Shown here one piece after another: positions 16,855 to 27,873 of a DNA stretch of 64,000 bases; position 1 is the first letter of the stretch, and every line of letters begins with the position of its first letter. The stretch is taken from assembly GCF_007858275.1 (NCBI RefSeq), contig NZ_VFEV01000002.1:124001-188000 (forward strand), written 5' to 3'. Below the pieces are notes generated by a model, which made no database searches, had not been told where the DNA came from, and saw only the letters and a program-made list of their open reading frames with translations. Position numbers and translations under genes: made by a program. Origin of the DNA: Pseudomonas proteolytica. GTDB taxonomy: Bacteria > Pseudomonadota > Gammaproteobacteria > Pseudomonadales > Pseudomonadaceae.

Positions 16855-18051
16855 TTACAGCACCTGCACAATCGCCTTGGTCACGGCATCGATGTTCGCC
16901 TGGTTCAACGCGGCCACGCAGATGCGGCCGGTGTCGAGGGCGTAGATGCCGAATTCGCTGCGCAGGCGGGTGACTTGCTCTACGGTCAGGCCCGAGTAGG
17001 AGAACATCCCGCGCTGGCGACCGACGAAGCTGAAGTCGTGGCCCGGAGCAGCCTTGGCCAGTTCGCTGACCATCTGCTCGCGCATGCCACGGATGCGCAG
17101 GCGCATTTCGGCCAGTTCGGCTTCCCACTGGGCGCGCAGTTGCGGGTTGTTGAGCACCGCCGCCACGATCGCCGCACCGTGGGTCGGCGGGTTGGAGTAG
17201 TTGGTGCGGATCACGCGCTTGACCTGGGACAGGATGCGCGCGCTTTCTTCTTTTGATTCGCTGACGATGGAGAGTGCACCCACGCGCTCGCCGTACAGCG
17301 AGAACGATTTGGAGAACGAGCTGGACACAAAGAAGGTCAGGCCGGACTCGGCGAACAAGCGCACCGCCGCGGCGTCTTCGTCGATACCGTCGCCAAAGCC
17401 CTGGTAGGCCATGTCGAGGAATGGCACCAGGTTCTTGGCCTTGACCACTTCCAGTACGTCTTTCCAGTCGGCCGGGCTCAGGTCGACGCCGGTCGGGTTG
17501 TGGCAGCAGGCGTGCAGCACGACGATGGACTGGGCGGGCAGGGCGTTGAGGTCTTCCAGCAGGCCGGCACGGTTTACGTCGTGGGTAGCAGCGTCGTAGT
17601 AGCGGTAGGTCTGCACCGGGAAGCCGGCTTTTTCAAACAGCGCCTGGTGGTTTTCCCAGCTTGGGTCGCTGATGGCGACGACGGCGTTGGGCAGCAGTTG
17701 CTTGAGGAAGTCGGCGCCGATTTTCAGTGCGCCGGTGCCGCCAACGGCTTGGGCGGTGATCACACGACCAGCGCTCAACAGCGGTGATTGCTCGCCGAAC
17801 AGCAGCTTTTGCACGGCCAGGTCGTAGGCGGCAATGCCATCGATCGGCAAGTAGCCACGGGCGGCGTGTTGCGCCACGCGAATGGCTTCCGCTTCGGCAA
17901 CGGCACGCAGGAGTGGAATCTTCCCCTCCTCGTTGCAGTAAACGCCTACGCCAAGGTTGACCTTGGTAGTACGGGTATCGGCGTTGAATGCTTCGTTGAG
18001 GCCCAGGATAGGATCGCGTGGTGCCATTTCGACAGCGGAGAACAGGCTCAT
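16855..18051 (-). CDS. tyrB: Aromatic/aspartate aminotransferase, class I
   Basis: This encodes a 398-aa PLP-dependent transaminase. The start MSLFSAVEMAPRDPILGLNEAF is the normal family N-terminus; the frame extends 45 codons upstream without similarity, so Met 18051 is chosen. Conserved features are NLGVGVYCNEEGKIP, HACCHNPTGVD (Asn for PLP), DMAYQGFGDG and the Schiff-base Lys248 in SSSFSKSFSLYGERVG. It interconverts aromatic amino acids or aspartate with their keto acids using glutamate/2-oxoglutarate. It is divergent from uvrB across 343 bases. Whether tyrosine or aspartate is preferred cannot be told here. Confidence 0.9.
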   Translation of the reverse strand: MSLFSAVEMAPRDPILGLNEAFNADTRTTKVNLGVGVYCNEEGKIPLLRAVAEAEAIRVAQHAARGYLPIDGIAAYDLAVQKLLFGEQSPLLSAGRVITAQAVGGTGALKIGADFLKQLLPNAVVAISDPSWENHQALFEKAGFPVQTYRYYDAATHDVNRAGLLEDLNALPAQSIVVLHACCHNPTGVDLSPADWKDVLEVVKAKNLVPFLDMAYQGFGDGIDEDAAAVRLFAESGLTFFVSSSFSKSFSLYGERVGALSIVSESKEESARILSQVKRVIRTNYSNPPTHGAAIVAAVLNNPQLRAQWEAELAEMRLRIRGMREQMVSELAKAAPGHDFSFVGRQRGMFSYSGLTVEQVTRLRSEFGIYALDTGRICVAALNQANIDAVTKAIVQVL

Positions 18052-18394
18052 TTTTGCGGCAGCTCTATGGGGGAATGGAGGGACGTGTCGCGCTCCAGCC
18101 GAATGCACTAGAGCGGTGCACAAACGGGGAGCTAGTATAGAGGCCAACACCGCTCGCGGCGACAGCCGAAACGGCTTTTCGGCCAAGTTTTTCGGTTTAT
18201 TTATCGACCGTTAGTCTTATTGCAACATTGATGGCCTCAGGCATGTAGGGCGGTTGCCTTGAAACCCGTCACATTCGCCTCCACTTCTACAGCTATCATG
18301 GTTTTTTCCTACTGCCTGCTCTGAAGTTTTGCGGGCTGTGGTCTTTTTCGTCCCCGACGGGTTTACAGTCTGGGGTGACTTCAAGAGGTACGTT
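18052..18394. other. Divergent promoter region between tyrB and uvrB
   Basis: This is 343 bases without a supported gene. I looked at the uvrB side for a LexA-type CTG-N10-CAG box and found none. No strong terminator or repeat is visible. It must hold promoters for both divergent genes but I cannot pick them with confidence. Confidence 0.5.
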
Positions 18395-20410
<2,016 letters not shown>

Positions 20411-20438
20411 TTTGCGCTGACTGTTGGGCCTCATCGCA

Positions 20439-20611
20439 GCATAGGTATCTACACAACTTTCAGAAACTGACGAACTCCCCCGTGGCGAGCGGGCTTGCCC
20501 CGCGCTGGGCTGCGAAGCAGCCCTAAAACCAGCCACTACGGAGTATCTGATACACCGCATACGGCTTGTTGGGGCTGCTGCGTTGCGGCAAAGTTGTGTA
20601 GATACTTATGC
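20439..20611. repeat. 22-base inverted repeats framing a truncated REPIN
   Basis: Arms at 20439-20460 (starting GCATAGGTATCTACACAACT) and 20590-20611 are inverted copies of each other with one mismatch. Between them lies a GTGGCGAGCGGGC-type REP at 20482-20524. Its inverted partner is cut short after GGGGCTGCTGCG (20571-20582), exactly where the right arm region begins. It looks like one repeat element inserted into, or rebuilt with, another. Confidence 0.7.
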
Positions 20612-20612
20612 T

Positions 20613-20686
20613 CATCGCAGGCAAGCCAGCTCTCACATTCGGATGTGTGAATACATTCAGATGTGGGAGCTGGCTTGCCTGCGATG
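20613..20686. repeat. REPIN, compact type
   Basis: CATCGCAGGCAAGCCAGCTC at the left is matched by the inverse GAGCTGGCTTGCCTGCGATG at the right, with a short AT-richer loop. It lies between the convergent uvrB and efflux genes. Confidence 0.8.
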
Positions 20687-20699
20687 GCGGCGCCTCGGT

Positions 20700-22250
20700 C
20701 TAATGGGCTTCCCCCGCCTTGAGCCCCGCCGGCAACGCCTTGGTCAAAAAGATCGCCAGCATACTCACCGCCAACGCCAACCCGACAAAGTGAAACGCAT
20801 CGTTATAGGCCATGATCTGTGCCTGCTGATGGGCAATTTCACTGAGCTTGGCTAGCGCCGCCGTTTCATTGCCAAACGTCTGCGTCAGCGTCGCCATGCG
20901 CTCGGCCACTTGCGGGTTGGTCGGGACAATCGCCTCGCGCAAGTAATCAAAGTAGGTCTTGGTTCGCGCATCCAGCAGGGTTGCCAGCAGCGCAATGCCG
21001 ATGGCCCCGCCCAGGTTGCGCAGGATGTTGAACAGGCTCGACGCCGAGCCCGCGTCCTGAGGCAGGATGTACGCCGTGGCGATCAACGAAATGGTGACCA
21101 TGATCAGTGGCTGGCCAAGGGCACGGATGATCTGGATCTGGTTGAACTGGCTGCCGGCAAAGTCTGGATTGAGCACGCCCGAGGAAAAACTCGCGAAACC
21201 AAACAGGCCGAATCCCACCGCGCAAAGCCATTTCGGTGACACGTATTTCATCAATTTCGGCACCAACGGGATCAGGAACAGCTGCGGCACGCCCATCCAC
21301 ATGATCACTTCGCCGATTTGCAGGGCGTTGTAGTTCTGGATCTGCGCCAGGTACAGCGGCAGCAGGTAGATCGAGCCATACAGCCCCACGCCCATGCCCA
21401 GGCTGGAAATACTCGACAGGCCGAAGTTGCGGTTGGCCAGGATACCCAGGTTGATCAGCGGGTTGGGCTTGGACAGTTGCACGATGACGAAAGTGATCAA
21501 GCTCAACAGCGCGATGCTGCCCAGGCTGACGATCAGGCTCGACTCCAGCCAGTCCTTGCGATGCCCCTCTTCAAGAAACACCTGCAAACAACCGAGGCCC
21601 ACGGCCAGGGTCAGGATGCCCATGTAGTCGGTGCTTTTGAGTAGCTCCCAGTGCGCGGCCTTTTTCTCCAGGCCGTAGAGCAGGCCGGCGATCATTAACA
21701 GCCCTGGCGGTACGTTGATATAGAAGATGTATTCCCAGCCCCAGTTTTCCGTGAGCCAGCCGCCGATGGTCGGGCCGATGGACGGCGCAAAGGTGGCGGT
21801 CATGGCGAACATCGCCATGCCCTTGGCGCGATGGTGTTCGGGCAGTTTGATCAGGGTCAGGGTGAAGGCCAGGGGGATCAGCGCGCCGCCGGTAAAGCCT
21901 TGCAGGGCACGGAATACAATCATGCTTTCCAGGCTCCAGGCCATGGAGCACATCAGCGAGGCGATCAGGAAACCCACCGAGACCCACACCGCCAGGCGCC
22001 GTGCCGACAGCAACTGCACCAGCCAGGCGGTGAGGGGGATCATGATGATTTCGGCGACAAGGTAGGAGGTGGAAATCCACGAGCCTTCTTCCAGGGTGGC
22101 CGACAGCGCGCCCTGGATATCCTTGAGCGAGGAGTTGGTGATCTGGATGTCGAGCACCGCCATAAAGGCGCCGAGCATCACGCTCATCACCGCGATCCAG
22201 TCGCGCCGGGTCGGTTCGCCGACCGGGCGCAGCAGTTGATCACCGGCCAT
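20700..22250 (-). CDS. DHA2-family MFS multidrug efflux permease (EmrB-like)
   Basis: This encodes a 516-aa inner-membrane drug:proton antiporter with 14 predicted helices. Family motifs are present: GAFMAVLDIQITNSSL (motif D1) in helix 1, LSARRLAVWVS after helix 2, and IGPTIGGWLTENWGWEYIFYINVPPG (motif C and the following loop). It would act with the membrane-fusion protein encoded just upstream; the two genes overlap by 11 bases (22240-22250), so they form one operon. An outer-membrane factor is not encoded here. The substrate range is unknown. Confidence 0.93.
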   Translation of the reverse strand: MAGDQLLRPVGEPTRRDWIAVMSVMLGAFMAVLDIQITNSSLKDIQGALSATLEEGSWISTSYLVAEIIMIPLTAWLVQLLSARRLAVWVSVGFLIASLMCSMAWSLESMIVFRALQGFTGGALIPLAFTLTLIKLPEHHRAKGMAMFAMTATFAPSIGPTIGGWLTENWGWEYIFYINVPPGLLMIAGLLYGLEKKAAHWELLKSTDYMGILTLAVGLGCLQVFLEEGHRKDWLESSLIVSLGSIALLSLITFVIVQLSKPNPLINLGILANRNFGLSSISSLGMGVGLYGSIYLLPLYLAQIQNYNALQIGEVIMWMGVPQLFLIPLVPKLMKYVSPKWLCAVGFGLFGFASFSSGVLNPDFAGSQFNQIQIIRALGQPLIMVTISLIATAYILPQDAGSASSLFNILRNLGGAIGIALLATLLDARTKTYFDYLREAIVPTNPQVAERMATLTQTFGNETAALAKLSEIAHQQAQIMAYNDAFHFVGLALAVSMLAIFLTKALPAGLKAGEAH

Positions 22251-23286
22251 GGTCAGGGTCTTGGATCTGCACTTTGACAGTTACCGACATGCCGGGGCGG
22301 ATCTTGCCCTGCAACGGGTTGTCGGCGGCAAACGTAAGTTTTACCGGGATCCGTTGTACGACTTTGGTGAAGTTGCCGGTGGCATTGTCTGGCGGCAATA
22401 GGCTGAACTGCGCGCCGGAAGCCGCGAACAAACTGTCGACGCGGGCTTCGATAGGGGTGTCGCCATAGGCATCGAAGATCAGTTCGGCTTTTTGCCCTGG
22501 GGCCATATGGCCGATCTGGGTTTCCTTGAAGTTGGCCTGGATCCAGATGTCTTGGTCTGGAACGATGGACAGCAGATACGCGCCGGTCTGCACATATTGG
22601 CCGTTGCGCGCGGCGCGCTGGCCGACCAGGCCACTGATGGGGGCGTGGATTTCGCTGCGGGTCAGGTTCAACTCGGCTTGGGCCAGGTCGGCGCGGGCAT
22701 TGGCGATCTGCGCGTCGAGGCGCTTGATCTCGGCGTTCAGGGCGCTGACCTGTTGGCGCTGGCCTTGCAGGTCAGCCTGGGCCTTGGCGACCTGGGAGCG
22801 GGCGATGTGGTTGTCGGCAGACAGGGTAGTGACGCGTTCTTCCGAGACATAGCCGGGTTTGCGCAGGGTTTGCGCGCGGGACAAGTCGATCTGCGCGCGG
22901 CCCAGGGTCGCCTGGCTGGACGATACCTGGGCATCGGCGGCGGCGATCAGGCTGGCCTGCTGGGTCAGTTTGCTCGTGGCCTGCAGGCGTTCGGCCTCGC
23001 GGGTGGCGAGGGTCGCGTTGGCGCGGTCGATGGCCAGCAGGAAGTCGTCCTGTTCCAGGATGACCAGCAACTGGCCTTTTTCCACGTGCTCGTTGTCGCC
23101 CACCTTGACCTCGGCGATGCGCGCGCCGAGCTGGCTGGAGACCCGGGTGATTTCGCCCTGCACGTAGGCGTTGTCGGTGCTTTCATAAAAGCGCCCCTTG
23201 AAGAACCAATGGGCAAAGAAGCCCGCGGCGATCAGGGCGACGATAAACAGGAAGATAAACAGGCGGCGTTTGAGTTGGGCAGGCAT
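22240..23286 (-). CDS. HlyD-family membrane fusion protein (EmrA-like)
   Basis: This encodes a 348-aa periplasmic adaptor anchored by one N-terminal transmembrane helix (RRLFIFLFIVALIAAGFFAHWFF). The lipoyl half-motif STDNAYVQGEITRVSSQLGARIAEV, a coiled-coil hairpin (about 90-210, heptad-rich with many Ala/Gln) and the second lipoyl half IHAPISGLVGQRAARNGQYV are in the usual order. It links the EmrB-like permease to an outer-membrane channel. It is transcribed divergently from gltX. Confidence 0.93.
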   Translation of the reverse strand: MPAQLKRRLFIFLFIVALIAAGFFAHWFFKGRFYESTDNAYVQGEITRVSSQLGARIAEVKVGDNEHVEKGQLLVILEQDDFLLAIDRANATLATREAERLQATSKLTQQASLIAAADAQVSSSQATLGRAQIDLSRAQTLRKPGYVSEERVTTLSADNHIARSQVAKAQADLQGQRQQVSALNAEIKRLDAQIANARADLAQAELNLTRSEIHAPISGLVGQRAARNGQYVQTGAYLLSIVPDQDIWIQANFKETQIGHMAPGQKAELIFDAYGDTPIEARVDSLFAASGAQFSLLPPDNATGNFTKVVQRIPVKLTFAADNPLQGKIRPGMSVTVKVQIQDPDHGR

Positions 23287-23484
23287 GGCGGCGCAGTGTC
23301 AGTTACAAAAGGTAATGGAATATAGCCAGCTAACGATCTGGCAAATAGCTATGTCGTGGTTGCAGGCCCAACCTTGGCTTATATGCCCTTTGTTGATCGG
23401 CCCACGCTGGAGCCGGGGGGCTTGGGGCTGTTACCATTCGCCCCTTGTTTTATTTTCAGCTTTATTGCCCATTCGAGACCCGCC

Positions 23485-24966
23485 ATGACCACCGTCCGCA
23501 CGCGCATCGCGCCATCGCCTACTGGGGATCCCCACGTCGGCACTGCCTACATCGCCTTGTTCAACTACTGCTTTGCCAAGCAGCACGGCGGTGAATTCAT
23601 CCTGCGGATCGAAGACACGGACCAAGTGCGTTCGACCCGTGAGTCGGAACAGCAGATTTTCGATGCCCTGCGCTGGCTGGGCATTACCTGGGCAGAAGGC
23701 CCGGATGTGGGCGGCCCACACGGCCCTTATCGCCAGAGCGAACGCAGCGACATCTACAAGAAGTACACCCAGCAACTGGTCGACATGGGCCACGCCTTCC
23801 CGTGCTTCTGTACCGCTGAAGAGCTGGACCAGATGCGCGCCGAGCAACAGGCCCGTGGCGAAACCCCGCGCTACGACGGCCGCGCGCTGCTGCTGTCGAA
23901 GGAAGAAGTGGCCGCGCGCCTGGCCGCTGGCGAGCCTCATGTGATCCGCATGAAGGTGCCGAGCGAAGGCGTTTGCGTGGTACCGGACATGCTGCGTGGC
24001 GACGTGGAGATCCCGTGGGATCGCATGGACATGCAAGTGCTGATGAAGACCGACGGCCTGCCGACGTACTTCCTGGCCAACGTGGTCGATGACCACCTGA
24101 TGGGCATCACCCATGTGCTGCGTGGCGAAGAGTGGCTGCCGTCGGCACCGAAACTGATCCTGCTCTACGAATACTTCGGCTGGGAACAACCGCAGTTGTG
24201 CTACATGCCGCTGCTGCGTAACCCGGACAAGAGCAAGCTGTCCAAGCGCAAGAACCCGACTTCGGTGACGTTCTACGAGCGCATGGGCTTTATGCCTGAA
24301 GCGATGCTCAACTACTTGGGCCGCATGGGCTGGTCGATGCCGGACGAGCGCGAGAAGTTCTCGTTGCAGGAAATGGTCGATAACTTCGACCTGTCCCGCG
24401 TGTCGCTGGGCGGGCCGATCTTTGATATCGAGAAGCTGTCGTGGCTCAACGGCCAATGGTTGCGTGACCTGCCGGTAGAAGAGTTCGCCAGCCGTGTGCA
24501 GCAGTGGGCGTTGAACCCCGAGTACATGATGAAGATCGCGCCGCTGGTGCAGGGCAGGGTGGAGACGTTCAGCCAGGTCGCCCCTCTGGCCAGCTTCTTC
24601 TTTGCCGGTGGCGTGAACCCGGATGCCAAGCTGTTCGAGTCCAAGAAACTCTCGGGGGACCAGGTCCGCCAGTTGATGCAGTTGATCCTGTGGAAGCTCG
24701 AAAGCCTGCGCCAGTGGGAGAAGGATGCGATCACCGCGACTATCCAGGCCGTGGTCGAATCCCTGGAATTGAAGCTGCGCGACGCGATGCCACTGATGTT
24801 TGCCGCGATTACCGGGCAAGGCAGTTCGGTGTCGGTGCTTGATGCGATGGAAATCCTTGGTCCGGACCTGACCCGTTTCCGTCTGCGCCAAGCCCTTGAT
24901 TTGCTTGGTGGTGTGTCGAAGAAAGAAAACAAGGAATGGGAAAAGCTGCTGGGCGCGATCGCCTAG
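23485..24966 (+). CDS. gltX: Glutamyl-tRNA synthetase
   Basis: This encodes the 493-aa class I synthetase that charges tRNA-Glu. Start [28 protein letters not shown] gives the HIGH-type signature (HVGT) at the expected place; the longer frame upstream lacks similarity. The KMSKS-type loop is KLSKRK. The gene is followed by a terminator and then by tRNA-Ala and tRNA-Glu genes, so enzyme and cognate tRNA are neighbours. Confidence 0.97.
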   Translation: MTTVRTRIAPSPTGDPHVGTAYIALFNYCFAKQHGGEFILRIEDTDQVRSTRESEQQIFDALRWLGITWAEGPDVGGPHGPYRQSERSDIYKKYTQQLVDMGHAFPCFCTAEELDQMRAEQQARGETPRYDGRALLLSKEEVAARLAAGEPHVIRMKVPSEGVCVVPDMLRGDVEIPWDRMDMQVLMKTDGLPTYFLANVVDDHLMGITHVLRGEEWLPSAPKLILLYEYFGWEQPQLCYMPLLRNPDKSKLSKRKNPTSVTFYERMGFMPEAMLNYLGRMGWSMPDEREKFSLQEMVDNFDLSRVSLGGPIFDIEKLSWLNGQWLRDLPVEEFASRVQQWALNPEYMMKIAPLVQGRVETFSQVAPLASFFFAGGVNPDAKLFESKKLSGDQVRQLMQLILWKLESLRQWEKDAITATIQAVVESLELKLRDAMPLMFAAITGQGSSVSVLDAMEILGPDLTRFRLRQALDLLGGVSKKENKEWEKLLGAIA

Positions 24967-24982
24967 TCAGGTGTTGGTGAGG

Positions 24983-25010
24983 TCAAAACCCCGGCTTTGC
25001 GGGGTTTTGA
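24983..25010 (+). terminator. Rho-independent terminator of gltX
   Basis: An 11-bp stem (TCAAAACCCCG / CGGGGTTTTGA) with a six-base loop lies 17 bases after the gltX stop. Confidence 0.85.
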
Positions 25011-25063
25011 TGGTAAGTGATTGTTATCCCGGCAAAAAACTTTGGAAATTGTTGAAAATAAAT

Positions 25064-25092
25064 TTGACAGCCTTTCAAAGCGCCATTAAGAT
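25064..25092 (+). promoter_or_regulatory. Sigma-70 promoter of the tRNA-Ala/Glu operon
   Basis: TTGACA (25064-25069) and TAAGAT (25087-25092) are separated by 17 bases. A GC-rich stretch (TCGCCCCG) follows, the discriminator typical of stringently controlled stable-RNA promoters. The first tRNA begins 22 bases later. Confidence 0.85.
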
Positions 25093-25113
25093 TCGCCCCG
25101 TCCTCACCGATGA

Positions 25114-25189
<76 letters not shown>

Positions 25190-25267
25190 ATTTACAGGTT
25201 CAAGGTCTGGCCACACCGTCCTTGAATCGATCAGAACTCAGCTCTGATCAGTTGTACAGAAGGTTTT

Positions 25268-25343
25268 GTCCCCTTCGTCTAGTGGCCTAGGACACCGCCC
25301 TTTCACGGCGGTAACAGGGGTTCGAGTCCCCTAGGGGACGCCA
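25268..25343 (+). tRNA. tRNA-Glu(TTC), copy 1
   Basis: A full 76-base cloverleaf with encoded CCA. The anticodon loop CTTTCAC gives TTC. It is identical to copy 2 at 25549. Confidence 0.97.
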
Positions 25344-25393
25344 GTTTCAACAAGCAGCTCGCAAGGTCTGCTGCGTCGCGAGACGAAAAATCC

Positions 25394-25469
<76 letters not shown>

Positions 25470-25548
25470 ATTTACAGGTTCAAGGTCTGGCCACACCGTA
25501 CTTGAATCGATCAGTTCTCAGCGCTGATCAGTTGTATAGAAGGTTTGT

Positions 25549-25624
25549 GTCCCCTTCGTCTAGTGGCCTAGGACACCGCCCTTTCACGGCGGTAACAGGG
25601 GTTCGAGTCCCCTAGGGGACGCCA
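25549..25624 (+). tRNA. tRNA-Glu(TTC), copy 2
   Basis: A second 76-base copy with the same anticodon, 281 bases downstream of copy 1 and last in the operon. Confidence 0.97.
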
Positions 25625-25650
25625 CGATTACCCGCTCTGCGGGATTTTTA

Positions 25651-25680
25651 AGGGTCATTCAATTATTGAATGGCCCTTTT
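25651..25680 (+). terminator. Terminator of the tRNA operon
   Basis: AGGGTCATTCAAT pairs with ATTGAATGGCCCT (one wobble) and is followed by TTTT. It lies 27 bases after the last tRNA. Confidence 0.8.
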
Positions 25681-25752
25681 GTTTGTCTGGCGTTTGGGTT
25701 TTCTCCCTCCCTCTTCAAAAAACCTCTTCTGACCAGCGGTCGAATTCACCGC

Positions 25753-25781
25753 TTGCTAAAAAGTATTATGCAGATAATATT
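25753..25781 (+). promoter_or_regulatory. Promoter and likely operator of the TetR gene
   Basis: A -35-like TTGCTA (25753) and a -10-like TAATAT (25775-25780) are 16 bases apart. The imperfect palindrome AGTATTATGCAGATAATATT (25762-25781) covers the spacer and -10. Its position suggests autorepression by the TetR protein encoded from 25807; this is inference. Confidence 0.5.
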
Positions 25782-25806
25782 TTAACCGTAATATTCGGAG
25801 GCCGTC

Positions 25807-26346
25807 ATGAGCGATAAAAAAGCGCAAACCCGTGAACGTATTCTGCAAGCCGCCAGTTCCGCGCTGATCCAGCGTGGCCCGGCCGAACCGAGTGTGGGTG
25901 AAGTCATGGGCGCCGCGGGGCTGACCGTGGGTGGCTTCTACGCCCACTTTGAAAGCAAGGACGCTCTGATGCTGGAGGCGTTCGAGCAGCTCTTGGCGCG
26001 GCGTCGGGCATCTATCGACGATATGGACCCCAGCCTGACAGGCGAAGAGCGCCGAGCCCTGGTAGCCGCGTTCTACCTCTCGCGCAAACACCGCGATTCT
26101 ACCGCCCAGGCCTGCCCGATCCCGGCCACGGTCGGCGAGATGAGCCGGCTGCCGGATGAGTTTCGCGATGTATTGAACCAGCATGTCGAGTTGATGGCCG
26201 CACAACTGGCCGCCAGCCCGGAAGACACCGACAAGGCCCTGGCCGACATGGCCTTGATGATTGGTGGCCTGGCATTGGCCAGGGCTTTGGGGCCGGGCGA
26301 ATTATCGGATCGTGTATTACGCGCCTCCAAGTCGGCAGTGCGCTGA
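25807..26346 (+). CDS. TetR-family transcriptional regulator
   Basis: This encodes a 179-aa repressor with the N-terminal helix-turn-helix TRERILQAASSALIQRGPAEPSVGEVMGAAGLTVGGFYAHFESKDALMLEAF. The C-terminal ligand domain contains QACPIPATVGEM, as in the YxaF/LmrA-like branch. It is followed 30 bases later by the alpha/beta hydrolase gene on the same strand, so the pair probably forms an operon that the regulator controls. Confidence 0.92.
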   Translation: MSDKKAQTRERILQAASSALIQRGPAEPSVGEVMGAAGLTVGGFYAHFESKDALMLEAFEQLLARRRASIDDMDPSLTGEERRALVAAFYLSRKHRDSTAQACPIPATVGEMSRLPDEFRDVLNQHVELMAAQLAASPEDTDKALADMALMIGGLALARALGPGELSDRVLRASKSAVR

Positions 26347-26376
26347 ACAAGGCTTGTGAGCCTGGGGAGTGAATGG

Positions 26377-27210
26377 ATGAGCACCTTGAGCTGGATTCGT
26401 CGAGTCAACGGCACCGTGGGCAGGCTGGCGCCGCAAACCATCGCCAACCAGATGCGGCGTGCCTTCATGACGCCACGAGACTTGCCGCCGCGTGATTGGG
26501 AGTTGCCATTGCTGGCGCAGGCCGAGCGCGTCACCTTGCGCTTTGGCCTGTCGGCCCTGCGCTGGGGCCAGGGCCCAGCGGTGCTGATGATGCATGGCTG
26601 GGAAGGGCGCCCGACCCAATTCGCCAGCCTGATCGACGCACTGGTGGGCGCGGGTTACTCGGTGATTGCCCTCGATGGCCCGGCCCATGGTCGTTCGCCG
26701 GGCCGCGAAGCCCATGTGGTGCTATTTGCCCGAGCGATGCTGGAGGCCGCCGCTGAATTGCCGCCCTTGCACGCGGTGGTTGGCCATTCCATGGGTGGCG
26801 CCAGTGCGATGCTGGCCATCCAGTTGGGCCTGCGCACCAATGCGCTGGTGAGCATTGCTGCCCCTTCACGCTTGCTCGATGTATTGCGCGGCTTTGCTGG
26901 CGTAGTCGGCATGCCGGCGCGGGCGCGTGCGGCGTTTATCCAGGAGGTCGAGTACTCCCTGGGCATTCCGCTCAAGCACCTGGATGTGGCCCACTATCAA
27001 ATGAATATCCCCGGGCTGATCGTGCATGCCGAAGACGATACCTTCGTCCCGGTCAAAGCTTCGCAGATGATCCACGAGGCCTGGTTCGACAGCCGCCTTT
27101 TACGCCTGGAGCAGGGCGGCCATCAAAAAGTCCTGGCCGACCCAAGGGTGGTCGAAGGTGTGCTGGCGCTGCTCGCCGGCTGCCGTGAGCCGGCCCGGCA
27201 AACCGCTTGA
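26377..27210 (+). CDS. Alpha/beta-fold hydrolase
   Basis: This encodes a 277-aa hydrolase. The ATG at 26377 is chosen because GGGGAG lies seven bases upstream; a GTG at 26356 is the alternative. The oxyanion region VLMMHGWEGRPTQF, the nucleophile elbow VVGHSMGGASAML (Ser), the acid in HAEDDTFVPV and His in QGGHQKVL form a complete triad. The substrate is unknown. It lies directly behind a TetR gene, suggesting inducible expression. Confidence 0.9.
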   Translation: MSTLSWIRRVNGTVGRLAPQTIANQMRRAFMTPRDLPPRDWELPLLAQAERVTLRFGLSALRWGQGPAVLMMHGWEGRPTQFASLIDALVGAGYSVIALDGPAHGRSPGREAHVVLFARAMLEAAAELPPLHAVVGHSMGGASAMLAIQLGLRTNALVSIAAPSRLLDVLRGFAGVVGMPARARAAFIQEVEYSLGIPLKHLDVAHYQMNIPGLIVHAEDDTFVPVKASQMIHEAWFDSRLLRLEQGGHQKVLADPRVVEGVLALLAGCREPARQTA

Positions 27211-27265
27211 GCCAGGCGATAGGTTACACTGCTCCCCGCCGACATTAATCGACCGGGAGCAGGGC

Positions 27266-27706
27266 ATGGGCTGGGACTTGGCAAAGCCGTTTATCTTCGA
27301 TCTGCAGGTGGCCCCTGAGGACATCGACGGCCTGGGGCATGCCAACAATGCCGTCTACGTGTCTTGGCTGGAGCGTTGCGCCTGGCGCCATTCCCAGCGC
27401 CTGGGCCTGGACCTCACCGAGTACCGGCGCCTGGACCGGGCCATGGCGGTGGTGCGCCACGAAATCGATTACCTGGCGGCCGGCTACGAAGGCGATGAGC
27501 TGCAGCTGGCAACCTGGATCGTCGATTGGGACCAGCGTCTGAAAATGACCCGACGCTTCCAACTGATGCGCCCCAGCGATGGCACCACCTTGTTGCGTGC
27601 GCAAACCACCTTTGTCTGTATCGAGCTCTCCAGTGGCAAGCCCAAGCGCATGCCAGCGGAGTTTATCGAGGGCTATGGCGTAGCGCTTACGGCATTGTCC
27701 ATGTAG
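27266..27706 (+). CDS. Hotdog-fold acyl-CoA thioesterase (4HBT/FadM-like)
   Basis: This encodes a 146-aa single-hotdog protein. Start MGWDLAKPFIFDLQVAPEDIDGLGHANNAVYVSWLERCAW has the catalytic D-x5-HANN pattern of 4-hydroxybenzoyl-CoA-thioesterase-like enzymes, with GGGAGCAGGG upstream as ribosome site. It probably hydrolyses acyl-CoA thioesters in the cytoplasm. The stop codon TAG is the second to fourth base of a REPIN (27703), so the end of the gene has been shaped by that element. Confidence 0.87.
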   Translation: MGWDLAKPFIFDLQVAPEDIDGLGHANNAVYVSWLERCAWRHSQRLGLDLTEYRRLDRAMAVVRHEIDYLAAGYEGDELQLATWIVDWDQRLKMTRRFQLMRPSDGTTLLRAQTTFVCIELSSGKPKRMPAEFIEGYGVALTALSM

Positions 27707-27800
27707 GAGCGAGCTTGCTCGCGAAGAACGTCAACGATAACGCGGTCGATCAGTTTTACCGTGTCGTCTGGGCGTTTTTCGCGAGCAAGCTCGCTCCTAC
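27703..27800. repeat. REPIN (GTAGGAGCGAGC type)
   Basis: GTAGGAGCGAGCTTGCTCGC at the left is matched by a full inverse copy at the right across 98 bases. The left end supplies the stop codon of the thioesterase gene. Confidence 0.9.
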
Positions 27801-27873
27801 TGGGGGCGGTAGGGTTAACGGTTGCTGTGGGAAACCCAGTAAACTGCGCCACGTTTTTCGTTGAGTGTTTTCC

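Noticed and set aside
18241..18394. A LexA box ahead of uvrB.
   Set aside because: Every CTG on this stretch was checked and none has CAG after 10 bases.
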